From positions 118,404,133 to 118,468,132 of the forward strand of contig NC_056527.1 of the NCBI RefSeq assembly GCF_019175285.1: DNA of 64,000 bases. The letters run 5' to 3'. The notes beneath the pieces were generated by a model. The model was not told the origin of the DNA, ran no database searches, and saw only the letters and a list, made by a program, of their open reading frames with translations. Below, piece by piece: positions 22,845 through 33,689 of this stretch. How positions within the stretch are numbered: position 1 is the stretch's first letter; the number at the start of each line of letters is the position of its first letter. This stretch comes from Sceloporus undulatus. Lineage: Eukaryota; Chordata; Lepidosauria; Squamata; Phrynosomatidae. The translations under genes were made by a program, and so were the position numbers.

Positions 22845-23214
22845 TACTGTACATACTCATGTATAAGTCTAGAAATTTAGGTCTGAGGTGACTTATCCAC
22901 AGGTCAATATTAGTACTGTACTTGAACTCTTATTTCAAGAAGGAAGCATCCCTTGGTGAAAGGCAAGAGCGCAGTCTGTCTGGAAGCACTAACCCAGCCT
23001 TTAGGGTCAGCAGAAACAGTGAGGACCCAGGCAGTTTTCCATGTTCTTTGGCATCGTTTTCCTTTGCTTCGTCCTTTGGCTCATTTGCTACATGCTCCTA
23101 GGTGTTACCCTCGACTTATCCATGGGTCATATCAACATCCTTCATTTTGACCCCCAAACCTGCCCTCGACTTATACATGAGGCTGGCATATAGTTGAGTA
23201 TATTATATACAGTA
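22845..23214. mobile_element. Second copy of the TATACTCATGTATAAGTC element (no insert)
   Basis: It runs from TACTGTACATACTCATG to GAGTATATTATATACAGTA. It carries GCATATAGTTGAGTAT where the copy at 6210-6865 is interrupted, so it shows the empty site. Confidence 0.65.
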
Positions 23215-23329
23215 TTTTATTATTGGATTGGTTTTATAAACTGCCTTCCTCCTGGTGCTCAAGGCAATGCTCTCAGTCCTCTTGGAGGTCCAAGACACAC
23301 TTCTTCCCTGCTCTTGCGGTACAGTGGCC

Positions 23330-24560
23330 AAGGAGAGACTGAAGAGGAGGAAATAGAAGGAAGGAGGGAGAGATGGAGGAGGAGAAAAGAAAAGAAGGAA
23401 GGAAGGAAGGAGGCGAGATGGAGGGGGAGAAAAGAATAGGAAGGAAGGAGAGATGGAGGAGGAAAGGACTAGAAAGGTAGGCTTGCCCATCCCTGTATTA
23501 AAGGCATGGGAGCCTGTCTGGAAAGGCAGTCTGCGGCCTCCTTGAAGAGGGGCTCCTGAGTCTTTCCACGGCTGCTGTGAGCCAGTGTCCCCTGCTTGAC
23601 TCTGGTTGCTGGGCACCTTTCCTTCCTCAGAGAGGAATGTCCCTCTGCTTTGCTCATCTTTGTGACTTATTTGGGGGCTATTCTTTCGGGGGGGGGGGGG
23701 GGAAGGGGGGGGCAAGAGGATGCCCAGGCCATTCCCCTGATGGGGAGATGGATGGATGGACAAAGAGCAGCAGTCAATGTGAAGACCCCTGGTTTCACTC
23801 TTCCCCCCTCCAGAGAGTGGGGGGGGGGCAAGTCATTCCAGTGGGGCCTTGGAATCTGATGGGGTTTTCAGGACCCCAATTGCACCCCAACATCCCTGGA
23901 TGCTCAGGTCTCATTATATGCAATAGAGTGGTAAAGAGGTGTCCCTTCTATAAAATGGCAAGAGCAAGGTTTGCTTGATGCCATTTGTCTATTTCGTATA
24001 ATTTTATAATAGTGTTTTCAAACGATGGTTGGATGAATCTATGGACAGACTGTATGCAGCGCATCAGGGGTGCCTCAGGGAAGAGTGGGGTGGATGGGGC
24101 AGGAGGGCAGGGGGCGAAGGAAGGAAGGAAGAATGAGGAGGAGAAAGGAATAGGAAGAAGGGATGGAGAGAATGAGGAAAAGGAAGAAAGGAAGGAAGGA
24201 GAGATCGAAGAGGAAAGGAATAGGAATGAAGAAGGGAATGAAGGAGAGAATGAGGAGGAGGAAAGGAGAAGGAAGGAGAGAATGAGGAGGAGGAAAGGAA
24301 GTGGGGTGAAAGGAGATTTTTCCCAAGCCCTGGCATACCCCAGTTGCAAGGGTGTGCCTCTTCAGTAGGCCACCCTTCCTCCCCATCCCTCTTTTCTTCC
24401 TGCCCCATTCTCTCTCTCTCTCTTTGCCATCCATCCATCCATCCATCCATCCATCCCCTCGCTCTCCTCCTTTCTCACCATTCTTGGTGCTCCCTCCCTC
24501 CTGCTGCCCTTTCTCCTGCTGCCTTCTCTGGTCCCTTTTCCCGTCAGTGTTCCCCTGGGC
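23330..24560. repeat. Purine-rich then pyrimidine-rich simple repeats upstream of the CNP-like gene
   Basis: GGA/GAA-rich DNA at 23330-23470 and about 24110-24310 (with GGAAGGAAGGA runs) is followed by TC-rich DNA at 24360-24560, which includes an eight-unit CCAT array (24428-24455). The change of strand bias lies about 350 bases upstream of the CNP TATA box. Confidence 0.75.
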
Positions 24561-24692
24561 AACGGATGCCTTTCTCTGGGGCACAAAGGCACCCCACAAG
24601 AGGGGCACACCCCCACAGTTCCTTGGCTGGGGCAGCCAGAGGTGGGCCTAGTTGCCCCGGGAGATGGGCCGGGGAGGGGGTCCCCGTGGCCC

Positions 24693-24700
24693 TATAAGAG
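24693..24700 (+). promoter_or_regulatory. TATA box of the CNP-like gene
   Basis: TATAAGAG lies 108 bases upstream of the start codon at 24801, below a GC-rich block (GGGCCGGGGAGGGGG at 24667-24681). Natriuretic peptide genes typically have TATA promoters with short 5' leaders. A start site near 24722-24730 would give a leader of about 75 bases. No competing upstream exon was seen. Confidence 0.65.
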
Positions 24701-24800
24701 GGTCTTCTGGGGCAAAGGGAGGCCAGACGCAAGCCAAGCATTGCCCCAGCACCCTCCAGCTTGGAGCCCAAAGAAACAGCCCTGGTCACTTTGGTCAAGG

Positions 24801-24872
24801 ATGAGGACAGTCATCTTCCTGTTTGTGGTCCTTCTACCAGCGGCCTCCCTGACCCCAGTCCACTCGCCCCAG
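24801..24872 (+). CDS. C-type natriuretic peptide-like precursor, exon 1 (signal peptide)
   Basis: The 24 codons start MRTVIFLFVVLLPAASLTPV and end at CAG|GTAGGC. They form a classic signal peptide: Arg at position 2, a hydrophobic core of about 11 residues, then a small-residue cleavage region near Ala15-Ser16. The intron is in phase 0, and exon 2 continues in frame. The gene reads toward EPHB4, opposite in strand to both flanking genes. The ATG is the first in-frame one after the TATA box at 24693. Confidence 0.85.
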
Positions 24873-24949
24873 GTAGGCTGACCCCTGGCCCACAAGGCCA
24901 GGGGTCAAAGGGCAACTGGAAGGCCCAGGCCCAGAGGGTTCCACTATGG

Positions 24950-25312
24950 TAGGGGTAGGCAACCTTTTTGAGCCAGGGGCCGGGTTGCTGTCCCTCAGAC
25001 AACTGGGGGGCCGAAGCCAAAAAATAAATAATTTAAAAATTAAAAATAAAATAAAATATATAAATAAACCAGGACAAATGTAGGACAAAATTTTCAAATG
25101 GAAGATACTTTTTTAAAAAAAAATGGAGGACATGTGAAAAAAATTGCTGATTTTAAAAAAAATGTTAATATAAATGCATGTTTCTGAGGCTTCTATAGAC
25201 AATTGCCCCCCAAAGGCCCCAGCGGCATTCGGTGGCAGGACCAGGCCGAGGGCCGGTCCCAAGGCCTTGCCAGGCCGCATCCGGCCTGCGGGCCGCAGGT
25301 TGCCTACCCCTG
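24950..25312. mobile_element. hAT-type nonautonomous element with perfect 8-bp target duplication, in CNP intron 1
   Basis: The ends are TAGGGGTAGGCAACC and GGTTGCCTACCCCTG, an inverted repeat typical of hAT elements. The same 8 bases, CACTATGG, flank both ends (24942-24949 and 25313-25320). A perfect 8-bp duplication is the hAT signature. The interior is A-rich and includes a stretch resembling another repeat (GGACAAATGTAGGAC and related, about 25070-25135). No transposase reading frame is present. It lies wholly in intron 1 of the CNP-like gene, 77 bases after the donor. Confidence 0.85.
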
Positions 25313-25960
25313 CACTATGGCAATGTCCAGACTGGCTCAAAAGCCCCCAGTTTTGTTCTTTCTGGTTTTATGGTGGAGGTCCCACAATATTAGCTGTCAG
25401 CTCCTGGTTCAACCAGAGACTTTTTGTGCCAGTTCTTCTGTGTCCAGAGGAGGGCAAGCAAAATAGGGAAAGGTCTGGAAACCCCAAAGTTCTATGAGGA
25501 GAGACTTAGGATGCTGCTGGGTCTGTTTAGCCTGAGAAGGGAAGGTTAAGAGGTGATATGATGGACCTGTTTAAGTATTTGAAGGGATATCATTGAGGAG
25601 GGAGCAAGCTTCGTTTCTGCATCTCCAGAGAATAGGACCGAATGGAGCAATGGATGCAAACTATAAGAAAAGAGGGCTTGAGTTGTATCATCCTGCATAG
25701 AATCCTAGAGTTGGAAGAGACCCCAAAAAGAGCCCTGATTCAGTCCAAGCCCTTTCTTCTGCCATGCAGGAACTCTCCATCAAAGCATCCCCATTGACAG
25801 ATGGCCATCCAGCCTCTGCTTAAAAACCTGGGGTTAGACTGGATGGCCCTTGGAGGATCCCTTCCAACTCTATGACTCTAAGAATAAGGCTATTATAGTG
25901 ATGGGTTACCTGCAACCTTCCTCCAAAGATGCTGACCATTGCCCTTCCTTCTCAACACAG

Positions 25961-26268
25961 GCTTTCTTAGAGATCCTGGGGGAAGATCTGGAAGCGCTGC
26001 TCTCAGAACGCGATGGGGACCCCCTTTTGCTCCCCCAGGACTCCTTGACCCGGCTCTTGGGCAAACAGCGGCCCTTCCTCCGTGGGACCCCCTCCGGCCT
26101 CCCATCGGCGTCTCCTCCAGATGAGGCCTGGATCCACGTCCTGCGCGACCTCCTCAACACCCAGAAAAAATTTCGGGGCCGCACCAAGAAGATGATGATG
26201 GGCCAGCAGGGCTGCTTTGGGATCAAACTGGACCGAATCGGGACCCTCAGTGGCCTGGGATGTTAACC
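25961..26268 (+). CDS. C-type natriuretic peptide-like precursor, exon 2 (propeptide and mature hormone)
   Basis: After the acceptor TCAACACAG|, 101 codons encode the propeptide and the hormone. They end GCFGIKLDRIGTLSGLGC then TAA at 26264-26266. The two cysteines are separated by 15 residues, giving the 17-residue ring of all natriuretic peptides, and Cys is the last residue, as in CNP (ANP and BNP have tails). CFG-KLDRIG is invariant family sequence. With exon 1 the precursor is 125 residues; human NPPC is 126. Dibasic RTKK precedes the hormone at the usual place, releasing a 24-residue MMMGQQ-extended peptide. Family knowledge: CNP activates NPR-B guanylyl cyclase and raises cGMP. The exon ends two bases after the stop at a donor |GTGAGT (26269), which suggests a noncoding third exon. 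Which CNP paralogue this is cannot be decided here. Confidence 0.93.
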
Positions 26269-27953
26269 GTGAGTCCAGATATAGAATAAGAGGGGGAGAC
26301 CTTGGTCAGGGTTGGGGGGCAGAGAGATGTTTAGGGAGACAGCATTGGCATACTTCATTTAACAAAGCCTCTGATAAAGAAACTTCCTTTTCATATAGAC
26401 TTTTTCCTCCTTGTCCTCTGTCCAGTTGGGTGTGTTTTCTAGCAGCATCAGCATTGAAAGGATGGTGAAGGAGAGCTGGAGGGACAGACATGTTAGTGTT
26501 GGGTTGCATCAATATGACTGCCATAAATAATGCAATGAAGCTTGATCTGGGAAAGAATGGGATTTTTATTTGGCCAATATTACTAATATTGTGTGGGTCT
26601 ACCTCCAAAGGGCAAGGCAAACAGCAGCTGCCTCCATAATCCTTTATTAAGCATGCATGAAGAGCAAAAAAGATTAGTTCTATTTTAATATACTATGTTT
26701 GTATATATGGTATTTTTTAATGTTGTAAGCTGCCCTGAGTCCCAACAACAACAACAACAACAATAATAATAGATAAAAAGGAGGGGAGCAGAGAAGCCCG
26801 CCTCACCAGCAAACTACATTAAAGAAACATAGGCTGCGTCCGCACTGCAGAATTAGTCCAGTTTGACACTGCTTTAACTGCCACGGCTCATTGCAATGTA
26901 ATCTTGGGATATGTAGTTTTGTGAGATGTTTATCCTCTCCGTCAGAGAGCTCTGGGGCCACAACAAACTACAAATCCCAGGCGGCTTGGAAAAGTTACAC
27001 ATTTGTAACTGTAAGTCCCAGAATCCTGGAACGTTGTTCTTTGAAAAGTTATCAGGTTTCTTGACCCTGATAAGAAAAATGGTGGATTTCGGGAATCTGG
27101 GTCTCCAGGTCAGTAAAGAGAGAGAAAGGAAGAGAGATGGAAGTCGGAAATGCCTGGATTTTTTTATTGATTGATTGATTAATTGATTGATTGATTGCTC
27201 AGTATGGGGGGCTCACATCAAATTCGAACAAACTACAGTGAAAACCTATTTCATACAAATTTTGAAGATTTGATATAATATGTTTGGGATTTAATATTAA
27301 TTCTGTGGATTGGATACAGATTTTTGGGTGTTGATACAAATTTGGGGGGTTTGATACAACGTGTTTGGGTTTGTCGACAACAACAAACTTTGTTTCATGC
27401 ACAAAATTATTAAAAAAGATTGTACTGTATATGAAATCGCCTTCAAGCTACGTGTATAAAACATATAAATGAATCTTCTGTTTAGACTCGGGTCCCATCT
27501 CCAAAATATCTGACAAAGAAGTGTCTGCAAATATTCCCAAATCCAAAGAACCCGAAATCCAAAATACTTCCGGTCTCAAACACTTTGGAAAAAGGACCCT
27601 CAAACTGCATCTGTGTTTTCCCAAAAGTACTTCTTATCCTTTTAATGGTGGGCTGTTTTAATGCTTTTTAAAATGCTGCTGACACTTTGCTTGCATTTTA
27701 GCGCTGGTCTTTGTGTGTGTTTTCAATGCGCCGCAAGAGTTCAAACGCTGCGGACCTTGTGCTGATTTAATCATATTTAAAATCTTTTGTTAAAATGCAT
27801 TTTATTCTTTTCATGGGCGATATTTTTAGATACTTTAATAATTTAATTCTATTTTAATGCTCACTCTTGTAAGTTGTTAATTGCACTGTTCTTTTACATC
27901 GTAAGCTGCTTTGAGCCCCATTTTAGGGGGATAAAATACACATTTTAGAAAAC

Positions 27954-27995
<42 letters not shown>

Positions 27996-28118
27996 TATTA
28001 CTATTATTATTATTTCCAAAAGTTGTAAGTGGCCTTGATTCCAAGCTTTGGGGAAAAGGCGGATACAAATAACCATCATCACCATCATCCACCTTCCCCT
28101 GTTTTTCCTCTCTTGCAG
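26269..28118 (+). other. CNP-like gene intron 2 (if exon 3 is real)
   Basis: This stretch holds a foldback MITE (26831-26990), a TTGA tetranucleotide run (27160-27200), a Tigger-like piece (27405-27600), and a LINE tail that opens into an (AAT)n array (27840-28020). No coding sequence is seen. Confidence 0.5.
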
Positions 28119-28290
28119 GCCTCCAGCCTTTGACGACGCTCCTGCGGGGCAGACATTCTCCACCAGGACAACAGCACCCATGGTGCTGGCAAGGGTCCAG
28201 CTGCACTATCCCCCCTTGATGGCTTTGGAAGAAGGGAGTCCTCCTCCACCGAAAACTATAACTCCCCTCTGGCTAAAACCCACATTTCTC
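28119..28290 (+). other. Possible 3'UTR exon 3 of the CNP-like gene
   Basis: A strong acceptor lies at 28118: a pyrimidine tract (CTTCCCCTGTTTTTCCTCTCTTGCAG) followed by GCCTCCAGCC. It would pair with the donor just after the CNP stop codon at 26269, leaving an intron of about 1.85 kb. The end is arbitrary: a foldback MITE begins at about 28290 and no convincing AATAAA was found. No ORF of interest is present, so only a noncoding role is proposed. Confidence 0.4.
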
Positions 28291-28549
28291 TCTCTGCCTG
28301 AACACACTGCAATTGTTATACCACTTCTGTACCACTTTAACTCACGTGGCTGTGGCTTGGGCCTATGGATCCTGGGATCTGTAGTTTGGGTAAGGACTTT
28401 GAATTCTACTGTGCATTCCTCTACAGAACAGAATTCTGAATCCATCCCTCCAAAACTACAAATCCCAGGATTCCACAGGAGGGAGCCATGTTGGTTCAAA
28501 GAGTATTAAAGTGGTTTCGAAGTGCTATAACTGTGCAATCTGGACACTC

Positions 28550-29093
28550 CCCTGGGCACCTCCTTCCCCTTTATATGGTGCTTGCAACCAACTGGAATAT
28601 GATTTTGGAGAGGGTTGGTTAAGAAAAACAATGTTTGCAAAGCATTTATGTATTTCCGTTTGGTTCCCTGCGTACTCCAGGTTACAAAAATAATACTCAT
28701 CATCATAATCTGGTTTAGTAACTCTACTGTATGTGTGAAACATGGCATTAAGCCAGTATGGAGTCAGTGCAATTGAAACATCAAGGCAGGTGTATGTTTA
28801 TATATGTGTGTGTGTATAACATATGTGTATATACTACTTATATATGCATAAACATATACATATACACACACATATATACTTCTGTTTGGCAGCTCTGACC
28901 CCATATTCTCAAGGGTTCTGGGTTATTCAGTGCTGAAGAAAAGGCATATATATCCATATAGATAGATATAGATATAGATGAATGAATCTATCTGTCTGCC
29001 TGTCTGTTTGTCTATCTATGAATCTGTCTGTCTGTCTAGAAATTTATCTCTCTATGAATCTTTCTGTTAGATAGATGGATGGATGGATGGATG

Positions 29094-29126
<33 letters not shown>

Positions 29127-32100
29127 GAAGGATAGGCAGACAGATTGGATAGATAGATAGATTGTCTGTCTGTCTGTCTGTCTGTCTATGAATATATATA
29201 TATTGTTGTTATGTGCCTTCAAGGCAAACCTATCTTGGGGTTTTCTTGGCAAGGTTTGTTCAGAGGAGGTTCTCAGCCAGAATGGAGGAGGAGAGGCCCA
29301 TTCAAGGCAGGAAAGTGGCCAGAGAGTGTGCTTAAACAACTGTTTCCTGCAAAAATGCAGGTTGTTGCTTTTTCTCCCGAGGTGAAATAATGGGATCCGC
29401 CACACGGTGTCGCCCTCGCTCCCTTGAGAACTCTGGAGTCAAAGCAGGGAGCTTCTTTCACCTTTCACCCTTCCAGATGTTGTACTGCAACTCCCAGCAT
29501 TCCCCATCACTGGCTGTGCTGTCCGGGGCTGCTGGGACTTGCAGTCCAACACCATCTGGAAGCCTGCAGGAGCCCTACCTGCGACTTACAGACTTATAGG
29601 TGGGAAGAATCATGTGTCCCGCCTCCAGATGTTGTTGGACTGCAAGTCCCAGCAGCACAGGACAGCGCAGGCAGTGATGGGCGATGCTGGGAGTCACAGT
29701 ACAACATCTGCAGGGACATTATATCCCTTCCCAGCTTGCAGAGTCAAGTGTGGGGTTCATAGGGCCCTCCAAATATTGGATTGCAAGTCCCAACAGCCTG
29801 GCTAGTAGCACAGCTGGCAATGAGGGATGCTGGGAGTTGTGTCCCAAAAACATCTAGAGAGTGAGGCAACTGAAAATGCTTGTTTTTTATGAGGCTGCTG
29901 CAAATGGATCCTTTCAGTGGATGCTGGGAATAAAACCCTTTTCCAACCAATAAAAGCCCAACTTCTATGCAGAAATGAAAAGAGAAATGCTAGTTTTAAT
30001 TTGGGATGGGATGGGAGGGAGGAGAAAGCCCATCGTCCCCTCCACAGCTGGAAGCAAACCTAGGTTTATCCCAATGCAGCAAAACCTTTGCTGAGAACAT
30101 GCTTCTCTCTGGCCTTATAGATGTTATTCAGGTAGGTATATATATATATTATTATTTTTTTCCTGGAGTCGGATTTCCTGGATTTCGCAGCTTACTCAGT
30201 TTATGGGAAAGAGAATGGAAAGAGGAGAAAGGAAAAGGGAATGGTAATAATAATAATAATAGGGTTGTACCCACCTAAAGCATATAGGAGAGGCCTTGCA
30301 AAGAAGGAAACCAGCTGGGAAAATCCCATTAAACAGAAGAACCCTTTGCAAGGAAAGGAAGCTGAAGGTCAGGTCCTTTGTCCAAAAACAATGGAGAAAG
30401 AGGACTGGGGTTAATGGGATTTGGGATGGTTTATGGGCAGCAGTGGGCCTGGACCTATACCTTGGCCTAATCCAGTTCACAATTTGGCATTGCTGCAGCA
30501 ATGTTTCATGTATTTCTTTGGATAACAACTCCCAGCATCCCCAGCCGGCATGCCTCGGCCTTCCTCTGAGGCTGAGAGAGTGCAGGTTCTATGGCCAAGT
30601 GGAGATTTGAACCCTGGTCTCCAGAGTCCAATGGTTAAACCACTACACCACATTGTCTCTCCTTGGAGGCTACAGCCCCCTGAATCCCCCACAGCCTGCA
30701 TGCTGGGAGTTGTAGTCCTTGGAAGTCCATCTCTTGGCCAGTGCATAAGCAGAGTGCCTTTCTTTGTCGTTGTGTGCCGTCAAGTCATTTCCAACTTACA
30801 TCAGCCTTATTATCACAGGGTTTATCTTGAGGCTGAGAGAGTGTGACTTGCCAATGGTCACCCAGTGGGTCTTAATGGCCGAGCGGGGATTCGAACCCTG
30901 GTCTTGAGTCATAGTCCGATGCCCAAACCGCTATGCCTCACGAGCAGACTGGATCATTAAATTAAATGGATAATTAAAGCACTTTCCCCCCACTAATAGC
31001 CACTTCTCTGGGATCTGTAGCTCATTGACTGCCTTCAGGATTCTCTATGGCAAGAGACATGCAAATCTATATAACACTATAGAACGACATTATTGTGTGC
31101 CCCCAAGCTTTTTCAACACACAGGTTGTGAACTGTGCTTTGTCAAAGCCGGTTAAACCAGGTTTGCTCCTTGTTGCAAGGAACTGCACAGACTTGCCCTT
31201 CCGGAGTGTAAACCCAAGCGCCTCCGACACCGGATTAAAACCAAATGTTCTTGTTCTGACAAGAGAAGCCACATCTCCACCAGAAGACTGAAAAAGAGGC
31301 TCCTGGGAAGAGAAAGGCATTCTTCCGTTTCCTTCTTTCCAAGACAGCTTTTAACCCAAGCCTTTCGGAGGAAGGAATTAAGCAAAAGTGCAAGCCGCCA
31401 TGAGGACTAGAAACAACATACAAAACAGGTTTCTCTGCGCATTGCCATTCAAACACTGTGGGCCCTTGGGACCCGCTGGGGTTTGGTTCTCGGGCCCTCT
31501 GTGGAGAATGAAATCCGTGGGTACTCAAGTCCCATTATATGCAATGGAACATTATTATTATTATTAGTAGTAGTAGTAGTAAGAGCTGTAGTGGTATTAC
31601 AGTGGGTCCTTGGTATCTGATGGGGTTTGGTTCAAGGACCCCCATGGATCCCCCCAAATTTGTGGATGCTCAAGTCCCATTATATGCAATGGGGTATATT
31701 GTTATTATTATTTGCAGTGAGCCCTTGGTATCCGCTTGGGTTTGGTTCTAGGACCCCTATGGATCCCAAGTCCCATAGCAGGCTAGGAGATTCTGGGAAC
31801 TGTAGTCCAAAGAGCATCCCGTAATTTTGCTTGTCCAAAACGCTTGCTTGCCCCTTGGGATTGCAATTGGCCAGCCAGAGCAGATTCCCCCATACCCTTT
31901 GCACTATAAAGTCCAGACGGATCCAAAGGGCAGGAGACTCTGACTCAACCGGAGGAAGAAGGTCCCAACAGTCAGAAGTGTTTGATGCTAAATGGCCTCA
32001 GAAAGTGGTCAATATCCCCCCCAAACCAAGTTTGATGGTCTACCTTTCAGGGAGGTTTTGGCTCTATAGATTTCCTGCATGGCTGGGGGTTGGACTAGAT

Positions 32101-32613
32101 GACCCTTGGGTTCTCTTCCACCTCTGCTATTCTATCATCCAACATTAGGAAGAATGCTTCCTAATGGGAGGCTTGTCAGGGTCGTCTTAGGGATGCTTTA
32201 GGGTTCGACCAGATGCCCTTTGGGTCTCCTCCCTTCCAGCTCCACAATTCAATGAGCTTCCAACATCATAGATAGGCAAGGAACTCCATCTTGTGGGCTA
32301 CCTTTTAATAAAAGAGAGAGAACTACTGTTTTTATTAAATAATCAATAATTAGAAGCATTTTTTTAAAAAAGTGTTTTAAATTAGTTTTTCCCCCAGACA
32401 ACTATTCTGTCCTATTTCTGCATCAATGCGTGGGAGGAGCATCTCTGAATGAATTAAGTCCACTTGCAAATTTGTGCAAATTTGTACACATTTCCATCAT
32501 ATAATTAATTCTTCTATATGGCCAGGGGCTGGGATGGATGACTCTTGGGATCCCTTCCAACACATGGATTTTTGTCCTTATCTTTTGTTCAAAAGGTAAA
32601 GAGAAATTTGGGG

Positions 32614-32650
<37 letters not shown>

Positions 32651-32940
32651 GTATATATTTTCTGGGAAGCACAAATTTGGTTAAGTTCACATTAAAACGT
32701 CAACAAGAATTGCAACCTCACCTAATGTGGAATCAGCAATTTCAGTGCCATATTTTGGCATCTTGAACTTTCCATTTCATAAAAGACAAAAAGAAAGAGG
32801 ATGGCTTGAAAGACAGATGAATGAATGAACAAATGAAAGAAGGAAGCACCAAAACCTTCCCCCAGAAACAAAACTTCCCCGAAACTCTTAGCAACATTCC
32901 CTTCATTTTGGTTTATAAGATACATTATTATTATTATTAT
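28550..32940. other. Intergenic region between CNP-like gene and EPHB4
   Basis: No gene was found. Besides the microsatellites there are truncated Sauria-type SINEs on the minus strand (29203-29275, 30545-30656, 30763-30945), foldback repeats with CCAGATGTTGTTGGACTGCA (29470-29860), three Tigger-like pieces (31490-31780), CR1 3' ends (32040-32270) and a (CA)n array at 32622-32644. The stretch 30960-31480 holds nothing recognisable. Confidence 0.55.
28800..29200. repeat. Compound TG/TA, GATA and GTCT microsatellite
   Basis: A TATG/TGTA block (28795-28880) is followed by ATAGATAT, CTGTCTGT, GGATGGAT, GATAGATA and GTCTGTCT runs. The longest pure runs are GATA (29093-29127) and TCTG (29164-29188). 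Confidence 0.85.
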
Positions 32941-33013
32941 TATTTTAATAAAAAAGTAACATCACTGCCTTCAATATGAAGGTTAACGAATAATACAAAA
33001 GAAACGGCGCTTA

Positions 33014-33496
33014 TGACATCACAGGTCATTCCCCATGACATCATCAATCAGCGCCCGCGTTTTAGGCGGAGGCACACGGTTTCAATGTCAGTAAGAGTGA
33101 AACTCATCTCCCTTCATCCGTTTTAGCTTCTCGGCAGTGGCATCTCATTATCCCAGTGCGCCAGTTGCGCAGAGATGACATCACCGCTGGGTTTCTGCAG
33201 AGATGACATCCTGAGCCAGTGCCTGGTATATTCGTCCAAGCGACTCTTGGTCTTAACAAGGCAATGCGAGATATTTCGAAATCCAAAGCTTCACTTCTCT
33301 TTGTGACATCATCAAAAAGTGCACTGTTTTCCTGATTGTCACACGGTTACATCATCACAATAGTCCCTCACATTTCCACAGCGTTTCCATCCAGGTTTCC
33401 AGCTCATTGGCTGGAGGTTATGCTGTCACAGCCTTGCTCCCAATGACATCATACAGCGGCTAGGTTTCGTCCATCTTTGCGCAGAATATGATGTCA
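33014..33496. repeat. Array of TGACATCA motifs downstream of EPHB4
   Basis: TGACATCA occurs exactly at 33014, 33036, 33176, 33304 and 33444, and as TGATGTCA at 33489. Near matches are TGACATCC at 33204 and TTACATCA at 33347. Three successive gaps are 140, 128 and 140 bases, which suggests a decayed tandem repeat of about 135 bases. The motif is one base from the cAMP-response element TGACGTCA, the change expected from CpG decay. Confidence 0.6.
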
Positions 33497-33689
33497 TGCG
33501 CAAGTTTTGCTCTTACATGGGCAACATTACCAACATTATCACAAACACACCAACAGCTAGTTATCGTTCTTTGGCTTTTGGGTCACATAATGTGAGGGGC
33601 TGGGCCCCCCAAGTGTACAGAAACCCCATAATAGAGGAACAGGCCCACTTTGTATCAAATAACTCTCCCTTTTCCCAGAATTCAATCCA

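Larger units (their letters stand above)
17900..24690. other. Intergenic region between FXR2 promoter and CNP-like gene
   Basis: No gene was recognised. Contents from left to right: A+T-rich sequence; the five-copy MITE cluster (18340-19840); a Tigger-like piece (20155-20435); a TTTATCACAC-ended MITE (21117-21411); a LINE tail with (AAT)n and the N gap (21540-21701); C/T-rich degenerate repeats (21700-22330); a second TATACTCATG element (22845-23214); and the purine/pyrimidine tracts (23330-24560). The stretch 20450-21050 holds nothing I can name. Confidence 0.6.

Noticed and set aside
23577-24697. Several long ORFs rich in Lys/Glu or Ser/Pro
   Set aside because: They arise from GGAA and TCC simple repeats, which lack stop codons in some frames.
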